From Anaeramoeba flamelloides (Eukaryota; Metamonada; Anaeramoebidae), in NCBI GenBank assembly GCA_027625915.1, contig JANTQA010000060.1, positions 1,798,001 through 1,862,000 of the forward strand: a stretch of 64,000 nucleotides of DNA, written 5' to 3'. Positions within the stretch are counted from its first letter, which is position 1, and the number at the start of each line of letters is the position of its first letter. Under the pieces are notes generated by a model, which saw nothing but the letters and a program-made list of their open reading frames with translations, was not told where the DNA came from and searched no databases. A program made the translations under genes and the position numbers. Below are positions 21,486-32,785 of this stretch, piece by piece.

Positions 21486-24285
21486 CTATGATTTGATTTT
21501 AAATTAGAAAATATATTGTAAAAAAAAAATGAGGTTAAGAATAAATAAAAACAGGATGGGTTAAGGGTAACGTTTGCAATTGAAATTCAAAGTATTATGT
21601 GCTTTTATCATGGTTTGGTTGTTGATAATTCTCACAAATATTTATTCGGTAAGATCTAAGAAGGAAAAAAGGAAATATTATTATTAAAATTGTCTGATCT
21701 CGTTTCTGTGATTTTCTAAAATTTTCGGTCCTTTGTATCTCAAAATTGAAAAAAAAGGTTGGGAAAAAACAACTTTTTGAGAAAATTTCTTCTTCGGTGA
21801 AAGTGATAAACCATGAGACATTGTTGAAAAGTTTATATTTTTTATTTTTGATATTTGAGTGAAGTTAAGATGGTTTGTCATTTTCACAGAAGAGGCCAAA
21901 AATTGAGAAAAATGGCAAAAATTTTGGAATTATTATTTGTTATTTTCTGGTTAATTTAATATATGCCAAAAGCACGGCAAATTCTTTGCTGTTGAATAGA
22001 ATTCACCAAAACCCTCATTTTTGTAAAAAAGAAAGATCATTTTTTCTTTTTGGGAATTAGCTTTTATTTTCTTCTTGAATTGATCAAAAATAATTTTTTT
22101 TTTTCAAATTTAATTCCCATTAGATGGTGGAATACAAAAATCCCCAAAAAACTTTTACCACAACCCCAATTTGTATTTAAACAAATCAATTAGGTTTTGA
22201 GAGAAATGACGAAAACAAAAAAAAGTTTATTAACCAAAATAAAATCAAATGTTTTGGGTATTTGGTAAAAGGAGATTCTGTTCAAAAATAAAATAGAGTA
22301 AATACTATCCTTGAAGAGTTGCTGGGAACTTCAATTAAAGAAAAAACAAAAAGAATCAACGTAACACATAAACTAAAATACAAAGAGAGAAATCACAACT
22401 CCTTCGTAAGAATTGTTTTGATTTCTGAGAAGACAATTGTAACAATTCAAGTAACCCAATGGTCAAAAATCAAAGGAAATGTGATCTTCGAAAGTTAGAG
22501 TTTTTTATTGAGAATATTTAAATTGATAGTTATTTTTTAGTCAAGAAAATCCATGATTATTTTTTTTTTTTCATTTTAACATCACAATACTAAATTATAC
22601 TTTTTTTAAATTGATGCGAAATTTTAAACTTCTTTTTAGTTTTATATTTTATATTAAAAAATGTACTTTATTTATTCTTGATTACCAAGATGTTTCCTGA
22701 TATTTCATTAATACAAAATTATACTCTAAAATATTGATATTAGATTTTTTTCTTTTAAAAGATCTGAAATTACGATATAAGTAAAAACATCCAGATCTTT
22801 TTGTTTTTTTTTTCAAATAATTTTTTTTTCTAGGACTTCTGTTAGAAATTCTATAAAATTGAGATAATTTTTTCACATTTTTACTTTTTTTTATTTTTAG
22901 TATTTTTTTTTGATATCTAATTGTTTTACAAATTTTTTTTTTTATTACAAAATCGATAGTCAATTGGTAAAAACGTGTTATTCTAATGTTATCGAAACTG
23001 TGAAAATGATTGTTGACAAATGAAAATGATTTCTGTTGGAATTTTATTTGATCTTCAATAAAAGATCAAAATGAATATTGTTGTTTATATCGATGAGTTA
23101 GCCTAATAATTTTAGTTTTTCAATTTTGAAGAAAATCCATTGATTTTTTAGATTTACTTGGTATATGGATAATCAACTATTCTTTGATTATGTATTATTT
23201 TATTTATTTATTATCTCTTTGTTAGAGTTCAATTATATTTTAATAAGTGATATTTGAAAAAAAAATTTATTGCACTTTGACAGAAACAAAGTTTAGTTAA
23301 TAAGTTAAAAAATCTTAAAAAATCTAATTTCATCATTTGTATAAAAAGAAGATCAAAAAATGGATAATTATTTTATTTTTTTTTTGATTTTTCCATAGAT
23401 TTGAATTAGAATAAAAAAAACGAATATTTTTTTATATATGATGTAATGGAGGAGTTATAAATCCCACTTGTTTATCCAAATTCCTAAATTTTTATTTTGA
23501 ATTTTATTAAAGAATCAAAAATAAATTTATTACACACTAGCGTTAATAAGCACCTTGAATCATTTTTTGAAATAATATCAAAAATAGTAATAATATAAAA
23601 ATCAAAGATTTTACTCAATTCATTTGAATTCTGGAAAAGTTAGGTACGGCATGGCACTTGAAGAATTTTGATAGCACTTACCTCAATCCGGAATTTTTGA
23701 TTATAAATTTTTGTAAATAAACTCCATTTCACTCAAATGTCCCAGCCAAAAATGAAAAAGTTATTTTATTTTTGAAATTTTATATCTTGGTATTTGGTTA
23801 GACAAAAAAACTCATCTAAAATTTAACTTTGAAAAGGTTAATAATAATTTTGAAAAAGTCCTACATATTTTTAAAGAAAGAAATTTTTCTAATGGGTTAA
23901 AAATTCAATTCTTTAAAGCCATTTTACATAGTCAACTATTATATGGGTTGGAGATATTTGACTTTACAGAATCTGATTTCAAAAAAACTGATATTTGGAT
24001 CAATAAGAAAATCACAGAATCGCTATTAATAAACCCACATTCCCCAAGACTTATCTATAAAACTGAAGCAAAAATTGATTTGGCAAGAATCACAATTTAC
24101 AAAAGAAAATTTAAATTAATTCAAAAATTAAAAATTTTGGGATTTGATAAATTAATAAATCTTATTCGCTTCAGAGAAAAAGAAACTTAAAACATTAATT
24201 GGAAAGCTCGAAATTTAAAAGAATTAGAATCTGAACTAGAAGTTTACCTAATTAATCAATTAAAAAATAGTCCAAGTTGGAAATG

Positions 24286-24610
24286 TCGTTAGGTTTTCCA
24301 GAATTCAAAAGAATTGAGTAAAATCTAAGATTTTTCTCTATTCTTTTGAATTCTGGAAAACCGCCGTTACTTTTTTTTTAATTTAAGAAATAAAAAGAAA
24401 ATTTCAAAAATTTTCTTTTAATTTCTTAAATTAAAAAAAACCTAGGCACTCTACGGCACTTGACGACACTCCACAAAATTATTTGAAAATAATTTTGATA
24501 CAGGGAAATATTAACAAACAGTCGTGTCTAGGTTTTTTTTAATTTAAGAAATAAACCGAAAATTTATTAAAATTTTCTGTTTATTTCTTAAATTAAAAAA
24601 AACCTAACGA
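24286..24610. mobile_element. Modular hairpin (foldback) element 1
   Basis: Ends are TCGTTAGG and CCTAACGA, exact inverse complements. Inside are three hairpins: one whose arms read GGTTTTCCAGAATTCAAAAG and its complement, one of TTTAATTTAAGAAATAAA arms, and a third similar to the second. A non-palindromic signature CGGCACTTGACGACAC lies between. Removing the block rejoins the LINE as TGG AAA TG|C AAA, in frame. No target duplication is evident. Confidence 0.75.
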
Positions 24611-24785
24611 CAAAAAATATTTAAAATGGAAGGGTTCAACTTCTATTCTAAAGTTAAGAAATTATACAAATTATCTTAATAGATATTCTTATTTTATGAA
24701 CAAAAATAAATCACAATTTTGTCAATTGTGTAAAATAAATAAAGATTTGGATATCATTGAAGATTTGGATCATTTTCTCTGTGAT

Positions 24786-24971
24786 CGTGTCGTCAAGTGC
24801 CGTAGAGTGCCTAGGTTTTTTTTACTTTTTGGAATGTAAAGAAAATTAAATAAATTTTCTTTACATTTCAAAAAGTAAAAAAAGGCTAACGGCGGTTTTC
24901 CAGGATTCAAAAGAATTGCGTAAAATCTTAGATTTTACTCTATTCTTTTGAACTCTGGAAAACCTAACGAC
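24786..24971. mobile_element. Modular hairpin (foldback) element 2
   Basis: Begins CGTGTCGTCAAGTGCCG, the inverse complement of the signature inside element 1, and ends CCTAACGAC. It holds a hairpin with arms TTTACTTTTTGGAATGTAAAG and near-complement, then the GGTTTTCCAGGATTC hairpin. Removing it joins TGT GAT to TGC CCA in the LINE zinc-finger region, matching the C-P-x-Y-E of the sister LINE. Confidence 0.75.
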
Positions 24972-26081
24972 TGCCCAGCCTATGAAAATAATCGTAAAAT
25001 CTGGATTTCTGAATTAGAAAAAAATAATTTTTCACTTATTTTAAATAATAATAATATTTATAATATTATTAATAAACAAGATTCAATATCTTTATTAGCT
25101 CTAGTAGATATGGTTATGTTTGAATCTTTTATACGATTTCTAAATTCAAGTTTAGGAATTCGGGCAAACAAGAGGAATTCTAAACTCCTCCCTTAAATTA
25201 CAATAAAAAAAAGTTACTTTATTTTTAAGAATCAACTAAACTTAGATTGTTTAGAAACACGAGAAATAATCAAACATTTACAATGAACTACAAAAAAATT
25301 GCTAATAATACAATTTCATTCAAATAGTAAACAATTTTGGATTTTTGTAAAATTCACATTAGAATTAAGTTTAATAAATCGATTTTATACAATAAATTTG
25401 CCCTGCTTTTTTGAAAATAGCTTATTTATTGAGTATTTATCAAAATTTTGTTATTTACTTGTATTTTTTTTCTCAAAGAATTAGAAAATCAAATTTTAAT
25501 TTATGTTTCAGGATCTATTCTCTCTTTTTTTTTAATTTTTATTTGCAATTTGGTTTTTATTCTTTAATTTATCAAGAGTGTGTTTAACATAAACCATACA
25601 ATCTAGATTTAATAATGATATTAATATAAAAATAAAATAAAAAAAAATTTCTTTTAAAAATACATCATCATTATTCAAAGTGGAATATAATAATTTGATT
25701 CATTGTTTTTGAAAATTAGTTAAGAAAAAGATTTAGTTATCTTTTAAAACATATTTTTTGAATTTTAGAAAATAAAATGTTTATTTTTTTGTTTTATAAT
25801 AGAAAAATAAATTATTTCTCATATAAAATATTTAGTTTTTTAATTAAAAATTAATAAAAATAAAAATAAAAATAATTGCAAATTACTTTTTCCAACTTTC
25901 ATGAATTTTACCAAAAAATATTATTTTTCAATTAAATTATCCTTAATAAAATAACTCTTTCTAACTAAAAAAAAAAAAAAAAAATAAACAATAAAATTTC
26001 TTTTTCTAAATTTTTCAAAAAAAATAGAATAGATCGATGTATATATAAAATTAAAAAAATTTTTTGGATATAAATATTTAC

Positions 26082-26194
26082 CTGGCACTGGAAAAACATT
26101 TCTATTTTGGATATGATAACTAACCCCAAATTCCCAAAAGCATTTATATATTATTTCTTTGTCGAGTGGAATAATTACTTTTGACCAAAATTTT
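26082..26194 (-). CDS. Cytohesin-like Sec7-PH protein, middle exon
   Basis: A 113-base exon between a TTTAATAG acceptor and a CCAG|GTAAAT donor. It enters in phase 2 and leaves in phase 1, matching the donor at 29093 and the acceptor at 21486. It encodes LDKEIIYKCFWEFG and then QNRNVFPVP, and the spliced codon adds Asp to give a VFPVPDSVAKIAF join. This aligns with the Sec7 stretch IDRMMEAFAQRY...NPxVFxSxDxxYxLxF. The catalytic FRLPGE loop of Sec7 would fall on VIIPLDKE, so the glutamate finger is not conserved. Too short to be seen as a frame on its own; supported by phase, splice sites and domain continuity. Confidence 0.6.
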
Positions 26195-26445
26195 CTATTA
26201 AATAATAAAATAAAAAATTTTTAAATTGTTATTTTAAAAATTCATTTAAGAATTAGGTGAATATATATATATATATATAAAGGAGAAGAAGGAGAGGGGT
26301 ACCTTAAAGCCTTTGAAAGTAACTCAAATCTGAAATCAAACGCTTTCATATAAAGTGATAAAGTCATTTGAGATAAAAAATTACTAAAATAGAAAATATA
26401 AAAATAAAAATAAGTAGAATATATTAATATTACATTAAACAAGAT

Positions 26446-26488
<43 letters not shown>

Positions 26489-26639
26489 ATTTAAGGATAA
26501 AATTCAATTCTGATAAAATCAATCGTTAAACCTTTTGTCGATTCTAGTGTCATTGCATATATTGTAAAAAAAATTGAAAAATGTTTGTCATCATTCAAAA
26601 TTAATCAATACAGACTAATTTTACAGTTAAAAAGATAAT

Positions 26640-27060
26640 TATTTATTTTTTTCCCTTCCCACCTTGATGGATTTCTTTATATTGGGAAAAAGAGTTACAA
26701 AGTAAAAGAAATCAAGTGGTTACTTGCTAACGCCGAGAAATTGAAACACGGAAGTATGAGTAACTCGAAAATAAAAAGGAAAAAGAAAAGAAAAAAAATA
26801 CCAAAGGTTTAAAACAAAGTGGATATACACGAAAAAAAAAGAAATGGTAACAATTAAACAACGATCCCCCATTATCATTCATGATCAATTATCAAATTAA
26901 ATTAAATTAACAAAAAATATTGTGGCTGTGATTTTGGATGTTCTTAATGTAGACCTGATAGCCTTGGTTTTCTTATTTTATTTGTTACCAATTGTATATT
27001 ATTATAAAAATGCTTCCAAATTTTTTTTTTTTCTTTTTGAACTTTCTTTTTTTATTTTTA
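26640..27060 (+). mobile_element. LINE-tailed type element, copy without tail
   Basis: Shares GAGTTACAAAG, TCAAGTGGTTACTTGCTAA, GTATGAGTAAC, ACAACGATCCC and ATGATCAATTATCAAATTAA with the units at 8095 and 42455. The characteristic LINE-like 3' tail is not recognisable. Lies in an inferred intron of the Sec7-PH gene. Confidence 0.55.
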
Positions 27061-27204
27061 ATTTTTCTTTTTACTTTTTCAACCAATAAAAACTTGAAAA
27101 TTACTGGATTACAATTTAATTTTTTTTTTTCTTATCATCTAAATTACTAATTTACCATGAGTAATGAATGAAAAGTGCAGTATTGTACCGAATTTTCAGA
27201 GTAT

Positions 27205-27265
27205 TTAAAAGTATAGAGTAAAATCATATATTTTATACAATTCTTTGAAATTCTCAAAAGCCTAA
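27205..27265. repeat. Degenerate hairpin module
   Basis: AATTTTCAGAGTATTTAAAA and AGAGTAAAATCATAT face ATTCTTTGAAATTCTCAAAA. This is the same layout as the GGTTTTCCAGAATTC hairpin of the modular elements, but eroded. Confidence 0.45.
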
Positions 27266-27489
27266 TTTCTATCAGAGGATCTTTTATCTCTATCTTTATA
27301 CCTAAGTCATGTATTTTTTATTGAGGTTTGCAATTAAAAATAAAAATGATCAAAAAAAAAAAAAATTAATAATTTCTCTATTCAATTAATGATAAAATTA
27401 ATAAGTTCATTTAAAAGTTTATCTTAATTGTGAAATTCAACAAAAAATCATTGGGTACTGTTTTTTTTATTTTTAAAAAAGTGGGGTGA

Positions 27490-28870
27490 TTCAACAAAAT
27501 TACCTCCTGTTTTCTTGAAAATCTAAAAGTTATTTATAGTTTTTTTTTTATCTTAGTAATAATGTAGACAAGATTATAACTTATTGAATATCTTTTCTTT
27601 AAAAAAAAAAATAATGTTATTTTTAATTAAAATAGTAAAAGAGAAAGAAAAACAGAAATGAAGACGACTATGAATAATAGAAAAAAAAATAAACAAAAAT
27701 GAATTAAAAGTATTATTTGGTGTCCCAAGTCTTGAAAGCGTTTGATGGTTTGGCTCCTTTAATATTGATTATGTAAAGAAGTTCTTGATCATCATTATAA
27801 TAATACCTGGTTCTGTATAACTTTATTTGACAGAACTTGAAACCAAGTATAGGTCAGAAGTACACTTTCAAAATTAATAGGATATTTTGTTCATTAATTT
27901 TGGTTCTTGGGTATAAATACACTCTCAACCAACTTTGAATAATGATACCTTAAATTACTCTCATATATTTATCTTTTTCAATTTTATAAATAAAACTTGG
28001 CAAATAAAAAGAAATGTTCCATAAGAGGAAAATAAATAATGAAAAAAATTTTTGCTTTATGTATTTTTTTGTTGATTATTCTCTTTTACCCACAAGGCAT
28101 TAGTGTTTACTTTAACATAAGGTTTTTGATACATAAAAAATGTTTCTTCACTTTTCGAATTATTATGAATAATCTAATCCCAAAAATTAATATGCAAAAT
28201 GTTTTTTTATTTGTGATCGTTTCAATCATCCCCATTTGGATTAGAATAATTCTAAATAAATTTTTTTACAATAAAAAAAATAAATTTTATTTTTGAGTTT
28301 ATTTTATCAATTTCACAGATTTTTAATGGTAATAAATCGATTTGAGATAAACAATTAACAAAAACATACCAACAAGAATTGAATTTATCTCAAAACGTTA
28401 GATTAAAATTAGAAATGTTCAAAATTCATTTTTAAAGTCTTTGTTTTTTAAAAACAAAGAGAAATCACAAAATCAATTTATCTAGGTCAAAATTACAAAT
28501 ATGTTATTTTAAGATAATAGTTTTTCAAATGGAAGTAATGATGTAACTCATTAATTGAGCAATTTGAAAATTGAAGCAATACATACGATCCATTTACCTG
28601 TAATGATTTTTTTTTTTTATTTTTTTTTTTTACTAATTGAGTTTTCAAAAAAATAGGTTGGAATTTGTAACTCAATTTCAAAAAGGAAAAACGAAAATGA
28701 AGTGAAAATGTAGTTCCTGTTTGATTATACAAATACCAGTATCGAAATTTTTTTTTCTGAAAGATTTTTTTTTTTGATTTTCAGGTAAAACGAAAACTAG
28801 GAATCTTATCTCATATGTTGATGAATTATTAAAATGTAAATCCAATTTGAGAAAAAAAATATTATTGGAT
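27490..28870. repeat. Inverted duplicate of 9050-10560
   Basis: See the partner copy for the shared blocks. This copy holds an 85-codon plus-strand frame (28039-28296, ATG start) predicted to be two hydrophobic helices. The matching part of the other copy is broken by indels, so I do not call it a gene. A minus-strand frame at 28493-28732 is also inside the repeat and is likewise not called. Confidence 0.65.
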
Positions 28871-29093
28871 TTAACAATACAGTAATATGTTTTAAGGAGA
28901 TATTGATTTTTTTTTCAAGTAAAAATTTTTTTTAATAATAATTATATTTCTTGTGTTCATGTGAATTGATCAAACACTCCAATTCCAAAACTCTGAGATA
29001 ATGGATATATAAAAAAAATAGAAAAGGAATAAGAAAAAGAAAAAGAAAAAGAATAAGAAAAAGAAAAAAGATAAAAGTAGGGAAAATACTTAC

Positions 29094-30778
29094 CCAATTG
29101 AAAAAAATAGTCCGATCCTTTCAGGAAGAATTTCTTTTTGATTATAAAAGAATTGTGAAATTTTTTTCGGGTCATTATCAACAATATTATTCTGGATGCA
29201 AAATTGGATTCCCAGGATCATGTCTTTATTTATTTCAATAACACCATCCTTTGCTGTGAACTTTGTAACTTGTTTGCTTGTACCCATCTCACTATTCTCT
29301 GTATTATCCGAGTTCTCAGATTTGTCTGTTTTCTCAATGCTTTTTCTATTTAAATTGTCCACAATTTCCTCCTCGACAAGGTTGCTAAACATATTATTGG
29401 AAGAAGGTTTATAATCTTTTTCATGGCTTTGTTTTGTATTGTGATAGAGGGATTGCATAAGACTGTTTTCAGAACGAGTTCTTATTAATTTTTCATATTT
29501 GAGATAGCTGACGGCCTTTTTCTCTTTATTTCTTTGCATATTAGGATTCAATGATGATTTTTTCAAATTGCTCCCTTTGGTTTTGCCCGTAAGTGTTTTG
29601 TTAATCAAGTCCTTGTCAAATTTGGTTGATAGGGTCCTTTTGAATGAAATGTTTTTTTTGGAAAAGGATGAAATCATTTGAGACGATAATAAAAAATAGG
29701 TATCAACGTCTTGAGAGATTTTATTCGTTTCCTGGAGACGAGTGTTTTTGGACACAAAGTCCTGTTTCGAATACAGGTTTTCGTTGATATTTTCCAAGGT
29801 GGTCAATAATGAAGCAAAGTCTGTCTCAGGTACGCTGCCTACGTCGGGGTAAATGAAGTTTTGAAGGCACCTTTCTACTTTGTTGATCTCTTTGGCTAAC
29901 GGATCGCTGTACTCAAATAGCAGATCAACATCTGTGTCAATGTGCTTGGATTTGAATGGGTTTTCTTTTTCTAGTGTGTCTTGGTAATCCTTTTTAGCCT
30001 TTGAAAGCAATTTATTGAAATTCTTTTGATACAGATTTTCAGAAAACTTTCCCTCTTGCATTCTTGGGAATCGAGTTTGTGTTTTTTTTTGTTTTTGCTT
30101 TTTGAGTTTTCCCATTCGGATTTTTGGTAGTTCTTCAATAAAAGTAGCTCCAGCCTTCGAAAAGATATCATTTAAAGAGCTTTCTTGATCATTTTTTTTT
30201 GGTTTGGGTTTGCTTGTTTGTTTTTCATTTTTCTCAGAGAAAATTGGTTCTTTTTTTTTGAGATCATCCTTTTTTTGTGATTTATTTTCAATTTCATTCC
30301 CAAAATCAAGTGTTTTATCATTACCTCTTGTCTTTTGTTCACCCTTGTCTTTAATTTCTTTTTCGTTTAATGTTTGTTGACTTTCCATTTCATTTTTATC
30401 CTTGTCATCTTGCAAATTTTTTCCTTCTTTGGTGGTTATTTGTTTTATTAATTCTTCTTCTTCTTTTTTTTCTTCTTTTTGTGTTTGATCAGGTTTTTGT
30501 TTTTGTTCCTGTTCTTGCTCTTGCTCTTGCTCTTGTTTTTGTTCTTGTGTTTGTTTTTCATTTGTCTCATTTTCATTTTCTTTTTGTTTTTGTTTTTCTT
30601 TTTGTTTTTCTTTTTCATTTTCTTTTTCTTTTTCTTTTTCTTTTTCTAATACATTTTCATTTTCATTTTCTTGATTATCCTCAATTATTTTTTTTAATTC
30701 TTCTTTATTTTTCAAGTTTGGTGAAGTGTTGTTGTTACAATCTTGCTGGATAGGAAGATTATCATTTATTTCACTCAT
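29094..30778 (-). CDS. Cytohesin-like Sec7-PH protein, first exon
   Basis: Encodes 561 codons from the ATG at 30778 and ends in phase 2 at a GG|GTAAGT donor. Residues 1 to about 200 are Glu/Lys/Gln/Asn-rich low complexity, typical of proteins in this window. Residues about 210-500 are polar and unrecognised. The last 40 residues read GIQFCIQNNIVDNDPKKISQ, then FFYNQ, then ERIGLFF, which closely follows the first helices of cytohesin Sec7 (GIQFLVENELL...EEIARFLY...AIGDYLG). The exon stops mid-domain, so the gene must continue; the following exons are inferred at 26082-26194 and 20932-21485. A piece of Sec7 of about 25 residues is still unaccounted for. A short minus-strand stretch near 28965-29002 after a CTCAG acceptor (VLELECLINSHEH) could supply it, but no donor was found. 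The frame at 30775-31041 overlaps the start and is probably leader. Confidence 0.7.
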
Positions 30779-31041
30779 TTTTCTTTTAGAAAACTAAAAA
30801 ATATATTTTTTTTGAAAAAATTTGTTGCAAAAGGTTGGTTTAGGATTAAGGTTTGCAGAACAGTTGTCAAAAGTTGTTTTTGTTGATTTGAAATTGAAAG
30901 AAAAAAAATAATTGGAATGTTTTTTTGTCTAAAAAATGAAAAAATATTTCGCAATATCTTTCTTCCATTTGGCTCACAATTCTCGATTAATAATTGAAAC
31001 AAAAGTTGTCCACCAATTTTTGGGAATACTTTAGGGAGCAT
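30775..31041 (-). other. Upstream frame overlapping Sec7-PH start, probably leader
   Basis: An 88-aa frame with its own ATG whose stop overlaps the next start (ATGA). No domain is recognised. It could be a 5' leader frame or a chance frame. Its composition (IGGQLLFQLLIENCEPNG) is less biased than random AT-rich frames here, which is the only reason to record it. Confidence 0.25.
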
Positions 31042-31079
31042 TTTTAAATTTGTTTAATCGATTTTTAATCTATGTTGAT

Positions 31080-31430
31080 TGTTTTTCCCAAAGGGAATAT
31101 ATGACTTATAACAACAAATATTCAATTAAAGTTGATCAAAAAATCGGTTTATAAACGTTAGATAAATGAATTATCATTTTTAAAAGAAAATCATTTTTTA
31201 CTCATTTAAAAGTCCAGTCAAAAGATGCTAATCCTTTTTTTGTTTGATATTTTGATCAAATTAGACAAAAAGAAAAATTTACCAGACTTTGATTATTTTG
31301 AGGGAATCTCACTATAAGTTATTTTCTGATCTTCTGTATAAACAAATAAATATAATAAAAATTTACTCTTATTTGAAAAATACAAGAGAAATAAATCAAA
31401 TATTTCAGATTTAAAGAGATCATTGTCAAA
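31080..31430. repeat. Interspersed repeat, family F, partial copy
   Basis: Aligns with 48470-48800 and 53480-53830. Shared blocks are TTTTCCCAAAGG, a TTATCATTTTTAAAAGAAA-type block, AAAAGAT, GAAATCTCAC-type blocks and AAATAAATCAAATAT. Confidence 0.5.
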
Positions 31431-32060
31431 ATATATTGGCCATTTATTAAAATATGTTGTAATAGTGAGCAAATCATTTTTGATATTCTGGAATGTTATT
31501 TATAGTTCAAGTGTCTCTAAAAAATCGATTCTAAATCTTATTAAACAATAAATTATTACATTTTTCACTCAAGATCAATATTATATATTGTCATTTTGGA
31601 AATTTTTATTAAATTCCTTTTCCAAAACCAAAAAAAAGAAACCAAAATTGAAAAAGTATTCCTGTATTTAATAATTTAAATCTTTAAAACTTCCTAAATG
31701 AAAATTCTTAGAATTTCTTGAATTCAAAGATTAACCTAAAAATAATTCCTGAAAAACTGAAAGATTTATTACTTTATTTTGTTTCTGATTGTTGGAAATA
31801 GTTATATTTCAATAGATTTCCAATTTATGAAATAATTTGTCAAAAAAAATCTTATAGTTGATTATTTAATTGTAAAAAATCAAATTTTTTAGCAATTAAT
31901 CTATATATTCACCACAAAATTAGGAAAGATAATTTGAAACTTTGCAGTTGTCATATTGATAATTCAAACTTTAAATTTGTTGCGAAATGTAGATTATTTT
32001 TGAAATTGTTGTGATTTTGTACTAATAATGTAATTATTTTTAATTGATGAGATCTACAAA
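31430..32060. repeat. Interspersed repeat, family G, third copy
   Basis: Aligns with 19250-19850. Shared blocks are ATGTTGTAAT, CTCTAAAAAATC, CAAAGATTAACC, AATTTTTTAGxxAxTAATCTA and the TTGATAATTCAA block. Confidence 0.5.
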
Positions 32061-32354
32061 TCTTATCACGTTTCTCAGAGATTATTTCAAGGCATTAAGG
32101 ATAAAACTCCAAGATGATTTTGCATTTAACAACAACATTTTATTTTAGACTTATTGGTTTATATTTTAATATTTTTTACTTATTCTTAAATTAACCTTTT
32201 TACTGATATTAAGTTATTTGTTCTAACATTTCGATTCAAATTTCTATTATTATTAAAACTTAAATTTTTGTAATTTTTATGAATAAACTCACAATTTCAT
32301 TTTCTTTTTCTTTTTTTATAGATAAAATGTGATGATTCCATTAAAATAACAATT

Positions 32355-32640
32355 TTTTTGATATAGGATTTTTTAATAATTTGAGAAATAAAAAGAAAAT
32401 TTATATAATTTTTGGTTTATTTCTCAAATTACAGTAAAAAATGCTGTTACCTTTCCCAAAATTTAAAAAAATAGAGTAAAATAAGAGATTTAACTCTATT
32501 CTTTTTGAATTCTGAAAAACCTAAACACTATAAGGCACTCTACAGCACTTGGTGGCACTTTTAGTTAAGTTTTTTTACTTTTTTATTTTGATTGGAAAAT
32601 CAGTAGATTGTCGAAACAATATCAAAAAGTAAAAAAAAAA
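32355..32640. mobile_element. Modular hairpin element cluster, second locus
   Basis: Carries the AATTTGAGAAATAAA hairpin, the TTTCCCAAAATTTAAAAAAA / TTTTTGAATTCTGAAAAACC hairpin, and the signature GGCACTCTACAGCACTT. A TTTTTTTACTTTTT / AAAAAGTAAAAAAA hairpin follows. These are the same modules as at 24.3-25.0 kb, in another order. It abuts a LINE fragment at 32643-32785. Confidence 0.65.
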
Positions 32641-32642
32641 TC

Positions 32643-32785
32643 AAGGTACTTCCCAGAAAACATAAAATTATCAAGATTTAATTATTATATCTGGAATATT
32701 GATAAGATTACAATTCATCAAATTCTTTTTGTTCAAACAACTGACAGAAATACATTTATTTTAAAATTAAGAGAAGATGAGTAAA
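32643..32785 (+). mobile_element. Short LINE fragment
   Basis: One frame reads YFPENIKLSRFNYYIWNI and ends NTFILKLRED. It resembles the stretch between SWK and the zinc finger in the LINE remnants at 45.9 kb (QFPENFKEK, TALFKLKSF) and 24.6 kb. Confidence 0.5.

Larger units (their letters stand above)
23740..25200 (+). mobile_element. LINE fragment, C-terminal half, twice interrupted
   Basis: A 5'-truncated non-LTR retrotransposon remnant. Pieces in order: the end of an RT/thumb-like region (LHSQLLYGLEIFD, NKKITESLL), SPSWK, then KKYLKWKGSTSILKLRNYT, an RVT-type zinc finger CQLCK...DHFLC, then CPAYENN. This is the same order as the LINE at 41101-42448. Two foreign hairpin-rich blocks (24286-24610 and 24786-24971) interrupt it; skipping each one restores the reading frame with the expected residues. 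Other stops and shifts show it is dead. Confidence 0.8.
21486..26081 (-). other. Inferred 4.6 kb intron packed with repeats
   Basis: Between the Sec7 middle exon and the PH exon of the same gene. It contains LINE pieces in plus orientation (about 23740-25200) interrupted by hairpin elements, the lone hairpin module at 23600-23700, and A/T runs. Minus-strand frames at 21684-21899 and 22682-22963 have no domain. Confidence 0.55.

Noticed and set aside
24286-24971. Hairpins as rho-independent terminators or a CRISPR-like array
   Set aside because: Eukaryotic context, arms too long and modular, and the blocks interrupt a LINE frame; a mobile element explains them better.
28039-28296. Small hydrophobic protein with ATG start
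   Set aside because: Lies in a repeat whose other copy is broken at this place; no sign of selection visible.
28493-28732. Minus-strand frame (NGSYVLLQFSNCSINELHHY) as the missing Sec7 exon
   Set aside because: Starts in phase 0 after CAG, not the phase 2 required, and the same sequence recurs in the 9.4 kb repeat copy.
30370-30753. Phe/Val-rich plus-strand frame opposite the Sec7-PH first exon
   Set aside because: Complement of the Lys/Glu/Gln repeat coding strand.
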